Source of the DNA: Kytococcus aerolatus
GTDB lineage: Bacteria; Actinomycetota; Actinomycetes; Actinomycetales; Dermatophilaceae
DNA length: 64,000 bases
Reading direction: 5' to 3'
Assembly: GCF_900187395.1 (NCBI RefSeq)
Contig: NZ_FYEZ01000001.1
Span: 310,001-374,000 of the forward strand
Below, piece by piece: positions 26,007 to 33,853 of the stretch. The notes under the pieces were generated by a model that worked only from the letters and a program-made list of their open reading frames with translations, had not been told where the DNA came from and searched no databases. Position numbers and translations under genes: made by a program. The first letter of the stretch is position 1, and the number at the start of each line of letters is the position of its first letter.

Positions 26007-27269
26007 CTACTGCTTGGCCGCGCGCCACCCCGCCTCGATCGCCTCGGCCGCCGAGCAGAACCAGCGCTCCCCCTTGGCCGGTGAGATCTTGGTCTTCTCG
26101 TAGTGCTGCTGGCCCGGCGAGTGGAAGATCTTCTCGCCGTCGCTGGCGATGTTCCCCTTGATGCGGCAGGCTCCCGGGTCGGGGGCGGCCGGACCCCGAC
26201 CCGGTGCGGTCGTCGGCGCGGCGGGCGCCGGGGCAGGGGCCGGCTCCGCGCTGGGCGTGGGCGTCGGCACCGGGGTCGGCGAGGCCGGGCACCTGCCCGA
26301 CCACAGTCCCCGGCCCGCGGCCCGGGCCTGCTGCTCCGCCGCCAGGTGCTCTCCCCGATGCTGGTAGACCGCGCCGTAGAGGTACTCCGTGGAGAGACCC
26401 TGCCGGATCATCTCCACCGCCGCCGACTCCCCGCTGCCCATCCGCACGTGACGCACCAGCCGCCCGTACCGGTCCCGGTCGTCCTGCGTGGGGTCACGCT
26501 CCAGGGCCACGGTCGTGCCACCCACCAGGTCACGCATCCCTGCGGTCGCCTCCTGGAAGCCACACTCCCCGACCTCCGGGGTGTCGAGGCCGATGATCCG
26601 CACCCGCTCCACGCCGGTGGACAGGCGCACGTCGAGGGTGTCGCCGTCGACGACGTGCGTGACCGGCCCCCGGCGGGAGCTGCTCACCGGGCGCTCCGAC
26701 TGGGCGGGACCGGGCGACCTCGACGCACTCGGATCGGCCGGCTCCCGACGATGCGGACGGTCTGCGGCAGGCCGGGACGCGCTCGGCCGGTCCGCGGAGG
26801 GCCCCTGGGCGGTCGGTCGGGCCGCGACCCCCACGGTCGGCTTCACGGAGGCGGAAGGCTCCGACACCGGCTCCGACGACGCGCCCGCAGTGGCCGAGCC
26901 GGTGGGCGAGGCGGGAGCGCTGCCCCGGGTGGTGGAGGTGGGCGAGGCGGGAGCGCTGCCCCGGGTGGTGGAGGTGGGCGAGGCGGGAGCGCTGCCCCGG
27001 GTGGTGGAGGTGGGCGAGGACGCGAGGCTCTGCGCGTCCCGGGAGGTCGTGCTCGCCGAGGGGTGCTGCTCCGAGGTCGGGCTGGCCGTCGCCGCGACCG
27101 AGGGCGGGGCCCCGGCGCCGGACTCGCCCGCATCGCCCCCGCCGCCGGACACCAGCCCGAACACGAAGACGACGGCGGCACCCAGGGCGGCGAGGAGGAT
27201 CAGCAGGCACCCACACCCCAGGCAGCCGGCGGTGGTGTCCTCCCCGGAGGACGGTGAGGTCGGTGACAC
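26007..27269 (-). CDS. Membrane-anchored thermonuclease (SNase) with C-terminal sunset domain
   Basis: A 420-residue surface nuclease. A short N-terminus with three cysteines (GCLGCGCLL) precedes one transmembrane helix, so the rest is outside the cell. A Ser/Thr/Pro/Ala linker of about 160 residues contains three exact copies of a 12-residue unit. The staphylococcal-nuclease domain follows (VVDGDTLDV, RIIGLDTPEVGECG, DDRDRYGRLVRHV) with the catalytic Arg, Glu and Arg in place. After an Ala/Pro hinge the C-terminal sunset-type domain reads CRIKGNIASDGEKIFHSPGQ and ERWFCSAAEAIEAGWR. It probably degrades extracellular DNA or RNA. The GTG at 27269 has AGGAGG seven bases upstream. Confidence 0.88.
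   Translation of the reverse strand: MSPTSPSSGEDTTAGCLGCGCLLILLAALGAAVVFVFGLVSGGGGDAGESGAGAPPSVAATASPTSEQHPSASTTSRDAQSLASSPTSTTRGSAPASPTSTTRGSAPASPTSTTRGSAPASPTGSATAGASSEPVSEPSASVKPTVGVAARPTAQGPSADRPSASRPAADRPHRREPADPSASRSPGPAQSERPVSSSRRGPVTHVVDGDTLDVRLSTGVERVRIIGLDTPEVGECGFQEATAGMRDLVGGTTVALERDPTQDDRDRYGRLVRHVRMGSGESAAVEMIRQGLSTEYLYGAVYQHRGEHLAAEQQARAAGRGLWSGRCPASPTPVPTPTPSAEPAPAPAPAAPTTAPGRGPAAPDPGACRIKGNIASDGEKIFHSPGQQHYEKTKISPAKGERWFCSAAEAIEAGWRAAKQ
26902..27009. repeat. Three exact 36-bp tandem repeats inside the nuclease gene
   Basis: Units 26902-26937, 26938-26973 and 26974-27009 are identical, and the next 10 bases begin a fourth. They encode 12 residues each (SPTSTTRGSAPA on the minus strand) in the surface linker. 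Perfect identity suggests recent expansion, and copy number may vary. Confidence 0.9.
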
Positions 27270-27323
27270 GGGAGGGCCTCCTGGCGCGGGATCAGCGGAC
27301 GACGGCGCATCGTGACACACCAC

Positions 27324-27359
27324 GCAGCGGGCCGCACCCGGTGGGGTGCGGCCCGCTGC
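27324..27359 (-). terminator. Terminator after the amino acid permease
   Basis: 16-bp perfect stem (27324-27339 with 27344-27359) and four-base loop, about 40 bases past the permease stop in the direction of its transcription. Confidence 0.85.
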
Positions 27360-27400
27360 CACGCTCTGGCGGGGTGGGCAGGTGCACCCCACCCACCGGA

Positions 27401-28879
27401 TCAGCGCGGGTCGTTGTGGTGGTTGAACTCGCGCTGCGTCGGAAGCTGCTCCGGGTGGCGCAGCTTCGTCGGGTGCGCGTAGAGCGCCCGGTTGAGGAAC
27501 CAGGTGATCGCGAAGAGCACCAGGGCGATGAGCATCAACCACCCGGCGACCACGTACTGCTCGGGGTCGCGACCGGTCCACGGGCCCAGCATGTACAGGC
27601 AGGCGGCGGCACCCACCCAGGGCAGCCAGGACGGGGCCCGGAAGAACTCGTGCCCGATCTCGTGGTCGCGCTTGCGCAGGACGATGCAGGCGATGTTCAC
27701 CAGGGCGAACACGGCCAGCAGCAGCAGCGCGGTGGTGCCGCCCAGCGCCGAGACCTTGCCGACGAAGGTGATGAGACCCACCGCCAGCAGGGTGGTGACG
27801 ATGATGGCCACCCAGGGCGACTGACGGCCCTTGTGCACCAGCGCCAGCTGACGCGGCAGCACCTCCTGGTTGGCCATGCCGTACAGCAGGCGCGAGGCCA
27901 TGAGCATGTTGATCACGGCGGTGTTGGCCACGGCGAACATGGCGATGAAGGGGTAGATCGTGTCGATCGGCAGGTTCGGGGCGCCGGCCTGGACGACCTG
28001 CAGCAACGGGGTGTCCCCCTCCTTCAGCTCACCGACCGGCACCAGCGCCACGGCGGTCACCGAGACGAGCACGTAGATCACGGCCGTGATGAGCAGACCC
28101 GTGAGCATGATCTTCGGGAAGGTCTTGACCGGGTCCTTGGTCTCCTCGGCCATGTTCACGGAGTCCTCGAAGCCGACCATCGCGAAGAAGGCCAGCGAGG
28201 TGCCCGCGGTGGCGGCCAGGAAGGCGTTCTTGTCGCCCTCGGTCTCGAACATCATCGCCCGGGAGAAGTCGACCTCCGCACCGCTCATGCCGGTGACGGC
28301 CCACAGGCCGACGAAGATCACCAGGAGCAGACCGGTGAGCTCGATGATGGTGAGGACCACGTTGAGCCAGATCGACTCGGCCACACCCCGGAAGTTCACC
28401 AGGCCGACCACGAGCATGAAGGCGACCGCCAGCAGCAGCACCGCGGTGCCCTCCGGCGCCCAGTCCGCCCCGATGCCGGCGGCCAGGTTGGCCGCGAAGG
28501 CCTTGGCCGCCGTGGAGGCGGAGGTGATGCCCGAGGCCATCACCGTGAAGGTGACCATGAAGGTCAGGAAGTTGATCCCGAAGGCCTGGTGGATGAAGTT
28601 GGCGGCACCACCGGCGTGCGGGTACTTGGTGATGAGCTCGAGATAGGCGAAGGCCGTGACGATGGCGATCGCGAAGGCGATGAGGAAGGGAACCCACACG
28701 GCACCGCCGACCTCCCCGGCGACCTTGCCGGTGATGGCGTAGATGCCAGTGCCCAGGATGTCACCGATGATGAAGAGCAGGAGGAGCTTGGGCGTCATGA
28801 CACGCTTGAGCTCGGTGTCCACCTCTCCGGTGGACGACCGCGCCTCAGCGGGGGCGGCGTCGCGCGAGACAGTACTCAT
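27401..28879 (-). CDS. APC-family amino acid permease
   Basis: A 492-residue transporter of the amino acid-polyamine-organocation superfamily. About 12 transmembrane helices begin at LLLLFIIGDILGTGIYAITG, whose G-T-G-I-Y is the unwound substrate-binding segment of helix 1; helix 6 carries FAMVGFEDSVNMAEETKDP, also diagnostic. The C-terminus is cytoplasmic and His/Asn-rich. The substrate is unknown; close families carry cationic or branched amino acids. The ATG at 28879 is chosen over a GTG eight codons upstream because the N-terminus becomes a normal soluble leader. Flanked by terminators on both sides, so probably a single-gene unit. Confidence 0.88.
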   Translation of the reverse strand: MSTVSRDAAPAEARSSTGEVDTELKRVMTPKLLLLFIIGDILGTGIYAITGKVAGEVGGAVWVPFLIAFAIAIVTAFAYLELITKYPHAGGAANFIHQAFGINFLTFMVTFTVMASGITSASTAAKAFAANLAAGIGADWAPEGTAVLLLAVAFMLVVGLVNFRGVAESIWLNVVLTIIELTGLLLVIFVGLWAVTGMSGAEVDFSRAMMFETEGDKNAFLAATAGTSLAFFAMVGFEDSVNMAEETKDPVKTFPKIMLTGLLITAVIYVLVSVTAVALVPVGELKEGDTPLLQVVQAGAPNLPIDTIYPFIAMFAVANTAVINMLMASRLLYGMANQEVLPRQLALVHKGRQSPWVAIIVTTLLAVGLITFVGKVSALGGTTALLLLAVFALVNIACIVLRKRDHEIGHEFFRAPSWLPWVGAAACLYMLGPWTGRDPEQYVVAGWLMLIALVLFAITWFLNRALYAHPTKLRHPEQLPTQREFNHHNDPR

Positions 28880-28953
28880 GGGGGCTAGCGTGAGGCACAG
28901 CACAGCAGATCGGCCACCACGACACGCACATCGTTGTGTGCTTGAGATCTTGA

Positions 28954-28981
28954 CCGGGCCCCTGCGACGGAGCGGGCCCGG
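28954..28981 (-). terminator. Likely terminator after parE
   Basis: CCGGGCCC at 28954-28961 pairs with GGGCCCGG at 28974-28981 across a 12-base loop, just beyond the parE stop. Shorter stem than the other terminators here. Confidence 0.55.
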
Positions 28982-28994
28982 CTCCCGCGAACGG

Positions 28995-31121
28995 TCAGGC
29001 GTCGATGCGCTCGGTGTCCAGGGCGGCGGCGTTGCTGATGATGAACTCCTTGCGGGGCGCCACCTCGGAGCCCATGAGCAGGGTGAACATCTGCTCCCCC
29101 ACCTGGGCGTCGGCCATGGTCACCCGGCGCAGCGTCCGGTGCGCCGGGTCCATCGTCGTCTCGGCCAGCTGGTCGGCGTCCATCTCACCCAGACCCTTGT
29201 AGCGCTGCAGCGGGTCCTTGAGGGTGCGCCCGTTCTTCCGCAGCCGCGCCAGCTGCTGGTGCAGCTCGGTCTCGGAGTAGGTGTAGACGTAGTCGTTGGC
29301 CCTGCCCCGGTTCACCACCTCGATGCGGTGCAGCGGCGGCACCGCGGCGTACACCCGACCGGCCTCCACCAGCGGCCGCATGTAGCGGAAGAACAGGGTG
29401 AGCAGCAGGGTGCGGATGTGGGCGCCGTCCACGTCGGCGTCGGTCATGATGATGACCTTGCCGTAGCGGGCCGCCGACAGGTCGAAGCTGCGCCCCGAGC
29501 CGGCCCCGATGCTCTGGATGATCGCGGCGCACTCCTCGTTGGCCAGCATGTCGGCCACGGAGGCCTTCTGCGTGTTGAGGATCTTGCCGCGGATCGGCAG
29601 GAGGGCCTGGAAGTCGCTCTGCCGGGCCAGCTTCGCGGTGCCCAGCGCCGAGTCCCCCTCGACGATGAACAGCTCCGAGGCCTCGGTGTCCGTCGAGCGG
29701 CAGTCCACCAGCTTGGTCGGCAGCGAGGAGGTCTCCAGCGCGTTCTTCCGGCGCTGCGTCTCCTTGTGCATGCGCGCCGAGACCCGGGACTTCATCTCCG
29801 CGACGATCTTCTCCAGCAGCAGCGCCGACTGCTGCTTGCGGGCACGGGCGGTGGAGGTGAGGACCTCCGTGAGCTCCCGCTCCACCACCCGGGCCACGAT
29901 CGACCGCACGGCGTTGGTGCCGAGGATCTCCTTGGTCTGCCCCTCGAACTGCGGCTCGGCCAGCCGCACCGTCACCACGGCGGTCATCCCGGCCAGGGCG
30001 TCGTCCTTCTCGATGCGGTCCTTGCCCGGCTTGAGCTTCCGCGAGTTCGCCTCCACCTGCTTGCGGACCACCTTGAGCAGGGCCTGCTCGAAACCCGTCA
30101 GATGGGTACCGCCCTTGGGTGTGGCGATGATGTTCACGAAGGAGCGCGTCGTGGTGTCGTAGCCGGTGCCCCAGCGCAGCGCGACGTCCACCTCGCACTC
30201 GCGGTCGACCTCGGTGGGCACCATCTGCCCGTCCTCCCCCAGGACCGGGACCGTCTCGGTGAAGCTGCCGCTGCCCTGCAGCCGCCAGGTGTCGGTCACC
30301 GCCTCGTCCGGCGCGAGGTACTCGGCGAACTCCGCGATGCCGCCGTCGTGGTGGAAGGTCTCGGTGTGGGTGGCGTGCTCCCCCGGCGTGCCCGGCAGGC
30401 GGCGCTTGTCGGTGACCGACAGGCGCAGCCCGGGCACGAGGAAGGAGGTCTGGCGGGCACGGTCCACCAGCTGCTGGTAGGAGAACTCGGCGTCGGCCAG
30501 GAAGATCTGCGAGTCGGCCCAGTAGCGCACCCGCGTCCCGGTGACCCCCTTCTTCGCCCGGCCGGCCTTCTGCAGCGCGCTGCCGCTGGTGACGGGGCTG
30601 AAGGCGTTGCTCGGCGAGGGCTCGCCGGACCCGTCGTCGAAGACACCGGGCTCGCCGCGACGGAAGCTCATGGCCCAGGTGGTCCCCGCCCGGTCCACCT
30701 CGACGTCGAGGCGCTCCGAGAGGGCGTTGACGACGCTGGCGCCCACACCGTGCAGACCACCCGAGGCCGTGTAGGAGCCCCCGCCGAACTTCCCGCCCGC
30801 GTGGAGCTTCGTGTAGACGAGCTCCACGCCGGTCAGGCCGGAGCGGGGCTCGACGTCCACCGGGACACCGCGCCCGTCGTCCCCCACCTCGACCGACCCG
30901 TCGGCGTGGAGGGTGATGTCGACGCCCGTGGCGTGGCCGCCGAGGGCCTCGTCGACCGAGTTGTCGATGATCTCCCACAGGCAGTGCATGAGACCCCGGG
31001 AGTCGGTCGAGCCGATGTACATGCCGGGGCGCTTGCGGACCGCCTCGAGCCCCTCGAGCACCTGGAGGTGCCGGGCGTCGTAGTCGGAGGCGGTCGGGGC
31101 GGCGGTCTTGCGGGGAGTCAC
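28995..31121 (-). CDS. parE: DNA topoisomerase IV subunit B
   Basis: ATPase subunit partnering ParC in chromosome decatenation. In the 708-residue protein the GHKL ATPase domain has EIIDNSVDEALGG, GDDGRGVPVD and GGLHGVGASVVNALS; the transducer follows; the TOPRIM domain has EGDSALGTAKLARQSDFQALLPIRGKI and DADVDGAHIRTLL; the C-terminus includes QRYKGLGEMDADQL. The open frame extends to 31193, but the GTG at 31121 is preferred because TAGGTT (31129-31134 on the minus strand) ends seven bases upstream, a leaderless layout. An ATG at 31154 is the alternative. The gene is separate from parC, unlike a gyrBA pair. Confidence 0.94.
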   Translation of the reverse strand: MTPRKTAAPTASDYDARHLQVLEGLEAVRKRPGMYIGSTDSRGLMHCLWEIIDNSVDEALGGHATGVDITLHADGSVEVGDDGRGVPVDVEPRSGLTGVELVYTKLHAGGKFGGGSYTASGGLHGVGASVVNALSERLDVEVDRAGTTWAMSFRRGEPGVFDDGSGEPSPSNAFSPVTSGSALQKAGRAKKGVTGTRVRYWADSQIFLADAEFSYQQLVDRARQTSFLVPGLRLSVTDKRRLPGTPGEHATHTETFHHDGGIAEFAEYLAPDEAVTDTWRLQGSGSFTETVPVLGEDGQMVPTEVDRECEVDVALRWGTGYDTTTRSFVNIIATPKGGTHLTGFEQALLKVVRKQVEANSRKLKPGKDRIEKDDALAGMTAVVTVRLAEPQFEGQTKEILGTNAVRSIVARVVERELTEVLTSTARARKQQSALLLEKIVAEMKSRVSARMHKETQRRKNALETSSLPTKLVDCRSTDTEASELFIVEGDSALGTAKLARQSDFQALLPIRGKILNTQKASVADMLANEECAAIIQSIGAGSGRSFDLSAARYGKVIIMTDADVDGAHIRTLLLTLFFRYMRPLVEAGRVYAAVPPLHRIEVVNRGRANDYVYTYSETELHQQLARLRKNGRTLKDPLQRYKGLGEMDADQLAETTMDPAHRTLRRVTMADAQVGEQMFTLLMGSEVAPRKEFIISNAAALDTERIDA

Positions 31122-31197
31122 GGGCGTCAACCTACGTGGTGGCACCGACGACATCGGGCGCGGGCCCGGAGGGGCGGGCCGGTGGGCGTCCACCGGT

Positions 31198-31695
31198 TCA
31201 GCGCAGCACCCACCACAGGCTCGTGAGCCAGGCCCCGATGATCAGCAGGTCGGCGGCCAGCTCGATGAGGATGTTCGTGCCCACCGCACGCAGGGCGTGC
31301 ACGGTGGCCTGCCAGGGGGTGAGACCCGAGCTGCGGGGGCGGGTCAGCTGCATGAGGAAGATGCCGGCCACGAAGCCCACGAACAGGCCGACCACGGGGA
31401 TGACGAAGGCGCCCACGATGGCTCCGACGACCCCGGCCAGCAGGGTGAGGTTGTCGATCCCGGCGCGCTTCATCCCCCGGCCCGGGACGAGGATCATGAG
31501 CGCACTGGCGCCGGCGGCGACCACGGTGGCGACCGCGAGGACCACCCAGCCGGCGGTGCTCTGCACGACCAGGGCCCAGCAGAGGGCGGCGGCCCAGACC
31601 AGGGCCAGCCCCGGCAGCACCAGGAAGGCGCTGCCGACCAGGCCGGCCAGCATCACGAGGCCGACCAGGACGGCCCAGAGGACCTCGTGCTCCAC
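31198..31695 (-). CDS. DUF456 family membrane protein
   Basis: A 165-residue protein with four or five hydrophobic segments and the family's Gly/Pro pattern (GLVGSAFLVLPGLALVWAAAL, then VPGRGMKRAGIDN, then GAFVIPVVGLFVGFVAGIFL). The paired glycine-rich helices resemble a small channel-like fold, but no activity is established. GTG start at 31695, five bases after the stop of the DUF7455 gene, so the two are co-transcribed. Confidence 0.85.
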   Translation of the reverse strand: MEHEVLWAVLVGLVMLAGLVGSAFLVLPGLALVWAAALCWALVVQSTAGWVVLAVATVVAAGASALMILVPGRGMKRAGIDNLTLLAGVVGAIVGAFVIPVVGLFVGFVAGIFLMQLTRPRSSGLTPWQATVHALRAVGTNILIELAADLLIIGAWLTSLWWVLR

Positions 31696-31700
31696 GGTGG

Positions 31701-31901
31701 TCAGCCCTGAAGCTGGTGGGTCTCGTCGAGGATCTCGACGTCGGAGCGCTCGCGCAGGGCCGGCAGGTGGGCCTGGCCGTGGTGGGCGCAGAAGAGCAGG
31801 TGGGTGCCGGACACGGTGGCGCGCAGGTAGGCGCGGGCGCCGCAGCGGTCGCAGCGGTCGGCGGGGGTCAGCGTCGGGGTGGGGGCGGTGGCGGTGTCCA
31901 C
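31701..31901 (-). CDS. DUF7455 small zinc-ribbon-like protein
   Basis: A 66-residue protein with C-D-R-C near 17-20 and F-C-A-H-H near 37-41, a plausible four-ligand zinc knuckle (CxxC plus C/H). The sequence LTPADRCDRCGARAYLRA and the tail RERSDVEILDETHQL are highly conserved in actinobacteria. The function is unknown. The GTG at 31901 has AGGAGG upstream. Confidence 0.82.
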   Translation of the reverse strand: MDTATAPTPTLTPADRCDRCGARAYLRATVSGTHLLFCAHHGQAHLPALRERSDVEILDETHQLQG

Positions 31902-32005
31902 GGTTCCTCCTGGGGAGACGATTCGGCCGGTTGTTCCTTCACCCCGGCCAACCGGCCCCGGGCGCTGTCGCTTCCCGGTTTCGCCGTGGGCGCAATCGGT
32001 CCGGA

Positions 32006-32566
32006 TCAGGCGCCCTGCTGGTCGCGCCGGGTGTCCCAGCGCTCCTCCAGGCGACGCATGAGCCCCCCGGACGCGCCCGAGTGACCGGAGGGGCGGGCAC
32101 CACCGGAACGGAAACGGCCGGTCTGCCCCTGCCGCCCGACGGTCGGCCGACCCTCCGCGTCACGGCCCCGGCGGCCGGGACCTCCTGCGGGGAGGGAGTC
32201 ACCGCCTCGTGCCCCAGGCCCCTGGGAGGCGTTCAGCCACAGTGCCACTCCGAGCACCATCGCCACGAAACCGCCGGCACCCCACCACGGGACCCGGGTG
32301 GTGAGCGCGACGGCGTACAGGGCCAGCCCCAGCACCATGAGCCCGGCGACGGCTGTCATGCGCCCGGCGGTCAGGGTGCTCCGGCGCCGGGGCGGACCGG
32401 CGGGCGTGGCCCCGGCCCGGGAACCGAAGAGCTCGGCGAAAGGGTCGTGCTCGGGGCCGACCGCGCGCTCGGACTCCGGCATCCCCGGGGCGTCGGCCGC
32501 CTCCGGGGAGAGCAGGGATCGCTCGAGCTCGGCCAGCCTGCGACGCTCGTCGTCCGACAGTGACAT
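32006..32566 (-). CDS. DUF3040 family membrane protein
   Basis: A 186-residue protein. The N-terminus MSLSDDERRRLAELERSLL is the DUF3040 signature, followed by an acidic stretch, two transmembrane helices around residues 70-110, and a basic Gly/Arg-rich cytoplasmic tail ending in MRRLEERWDTRR. The function is unknown. The ATG at 32566 is chosen because GGAGGTG lies five bases upstream. Confidence 0.85.
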   Translation of the reverse strand: MSLSDDERRRLAELERSLLSPEAADAPGMPESERAVGPEHDPFAELFGSRAGATPAGPPRRRSTLTAGRMTAVAGLMVLGLALYAVALTTRVPWWGAGGFVAMVLGVALWLNASQGPGARGGDSLPAGGPGRRGRDAEGRPTVGRQGQTGRFRSGGARPSGHSGASGGLMRRLEERWDTRRDQQGA

Positions 32567-32662
32567 GTTCACCTCCGTGGGGCCCGGGCCCGGGGGCACT
32601 CCCCACCCGGTGGACTCTCGGACCCACGCGTCAGGCACGCACGGGGCCGGTGCTGCGGCAGT

Positions 32663-33853
32663 CTACGCGGGGGCCACCTCCTGCGCGGCAGGCAGCAGGC
32701 TGGCCGGCCGGATGACCCCGGCGCCGAAGCGCGCACTCGCCCGGTCGACCGCCCGGTCGGCCTCCCGCCACCCCACCTCCGGCTCGTCGAGCAAGCCCTG
32801 CACCGGGGTGTCACCCGCCGGGGTGAGCCCCGAGAGGGTGACCCGGACCATCCGCACCCGGGCCCGCTGCAGCCCCAGGGACTCGAAGGCCTGCCGGGCC
32901 GCCGCGAAGATCTCCCGGCTCACGTCGCTGGGGCGGGCCATGGTCCGTGACCGGCTGAGCGTCGTGAAGTCCGCGAACCTCACCGTCAGCTGGACGGTTC
33001 GCCCCATCTCGCCGGCAGCACGCGCCCGGGCGGCCACCCGCTCGGAGAGCAGCAGGAGGCGCCGGAGCACCACCTCCGGGGAGTCGACGTCCTGCCGGAA
33101 GGTCTGCCCGTTGCCGATCGTCCGCTCCCGCACCCGGGGCCGCACCCGCTGCCGGTCCCGCCCCCAGGCCCGCTCGGCCAGGGCGGCCCCGGTCGCCTCG
33201 CCGACGATGCGCTGCAAGGTCGACCGGGGCGTGTGAGCCACCTGCCCCACCGTGGTCAACCCGAACCGGGCCAGCTGCTCCTGCGTCCGCTCCCCGACGC
33301 CCCAGAGCACACCCACCGGCAGCGGGTGGAGGAAGCCGACGACCTCCTCGGGGCGCACCTGCCGGATCCCGTCAGGCTTGGCCTGCCCCGAGGCCACCTT
33401 CGCCACGAAGGGATTCGGCGCGATCCCGACCGAGCAGGTGATCTGCTGCTCGGCGGCCACCGTTCCCCGCAGCCACTCGGCCACCTCCCACGGGGTCCCC
33501 CAGCGGCGAGCCGTCCCGGTGAGGTCGAGGAAGGCCTCGTCCACCGAGGTGGGCTGCACCAGCGGGGTCACCTGACGAAAGACCTCCATGACGGCCCCGG
33601 AGACCGCCGCGTAGCGGTCGTGATCAGGGTGGACCACCACCGCCTGCGGGCAGAGGCGGCGGGCCCTGGCCATCGGCATGGCCGAGCGCACCCCGAGCGC
33701 CCGCGCCTCGTAGGTGGCCGAGAGGACCACCGCCCGGCCGCCGCCTCCGATGATCACCGGTCGTCCGTGCAGCTCTGGACGGTCCACCAGGGAGACCGCG
33801 GCGTAGAAGGCGTCCATGTCCACGTGCAGAACGGCCGCCTCCGGGGTCACCAC
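32663..33853 (-). CDS. dinB: DNA polymerase IV (Y-family, DinB)
   Basis: Translesion DNA polymerase of 396 residues. Metal-binding Asp12 is in VLHVDMDAFYAAV and the pair Asp105-Glu106 in SVDEAFLDLTG; thumb and little-finger domains follow (LWGVGERTQEQLARFGLTTVGQVA, then RTIGNGQTFRQDV). No clear C-terminal sliding-clamp peptide is seen, so clamp contact may be internal or indirect. The first two codons are GTG GTG; the second (33850) gives a GTGA overlap with the DnaE2 stop, the first a seven-base overlap. Last gene of the LexA-box operon, so DinB should be induced with the error-prone polymerase. Confidence 0.94.
   Translation of the reverse strand: MVTPEAAVLHVDMDAFYAAVSLVDRPELHGRPVIIGGGGRAVVLSATYEARALGVRSAMPMARARRLCPQAVVVHPDHDRYAAVSGAVMEVFRQVTPLVQPTSVDEAFLDLTGTARRWGTPWEVAEWLRGTVAAEQQITCSVGIAPNPFVAKVASGQAKPDGIRQVRPEEVVGFLHPLPVGVLWGVGERTQEQLARFGLTTVGQVAHTPRSTLQRIVGEATGAALAERAWGRDRQRVRPRVRERTIGNGQTFRQDVDSPEVVLRRLLLLSERVAARARAAGEMGRTVQLTVRFADFTTLSRSRTMARPSDVSREIFAAARQAFESLGLQRARVRMVRVTLSGLTPAGDTPVQGLLDEPEVGWREADRAVDRASARFGAGVIRPASLLPAAQEVAPA

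Noticed and set aside
26902-27009. CRISPR-like repeats
   Set aside because: The 36-bp units are directly adjacent without spacers, lie inside a coding sequence and keep its frame; no cas gene is present.
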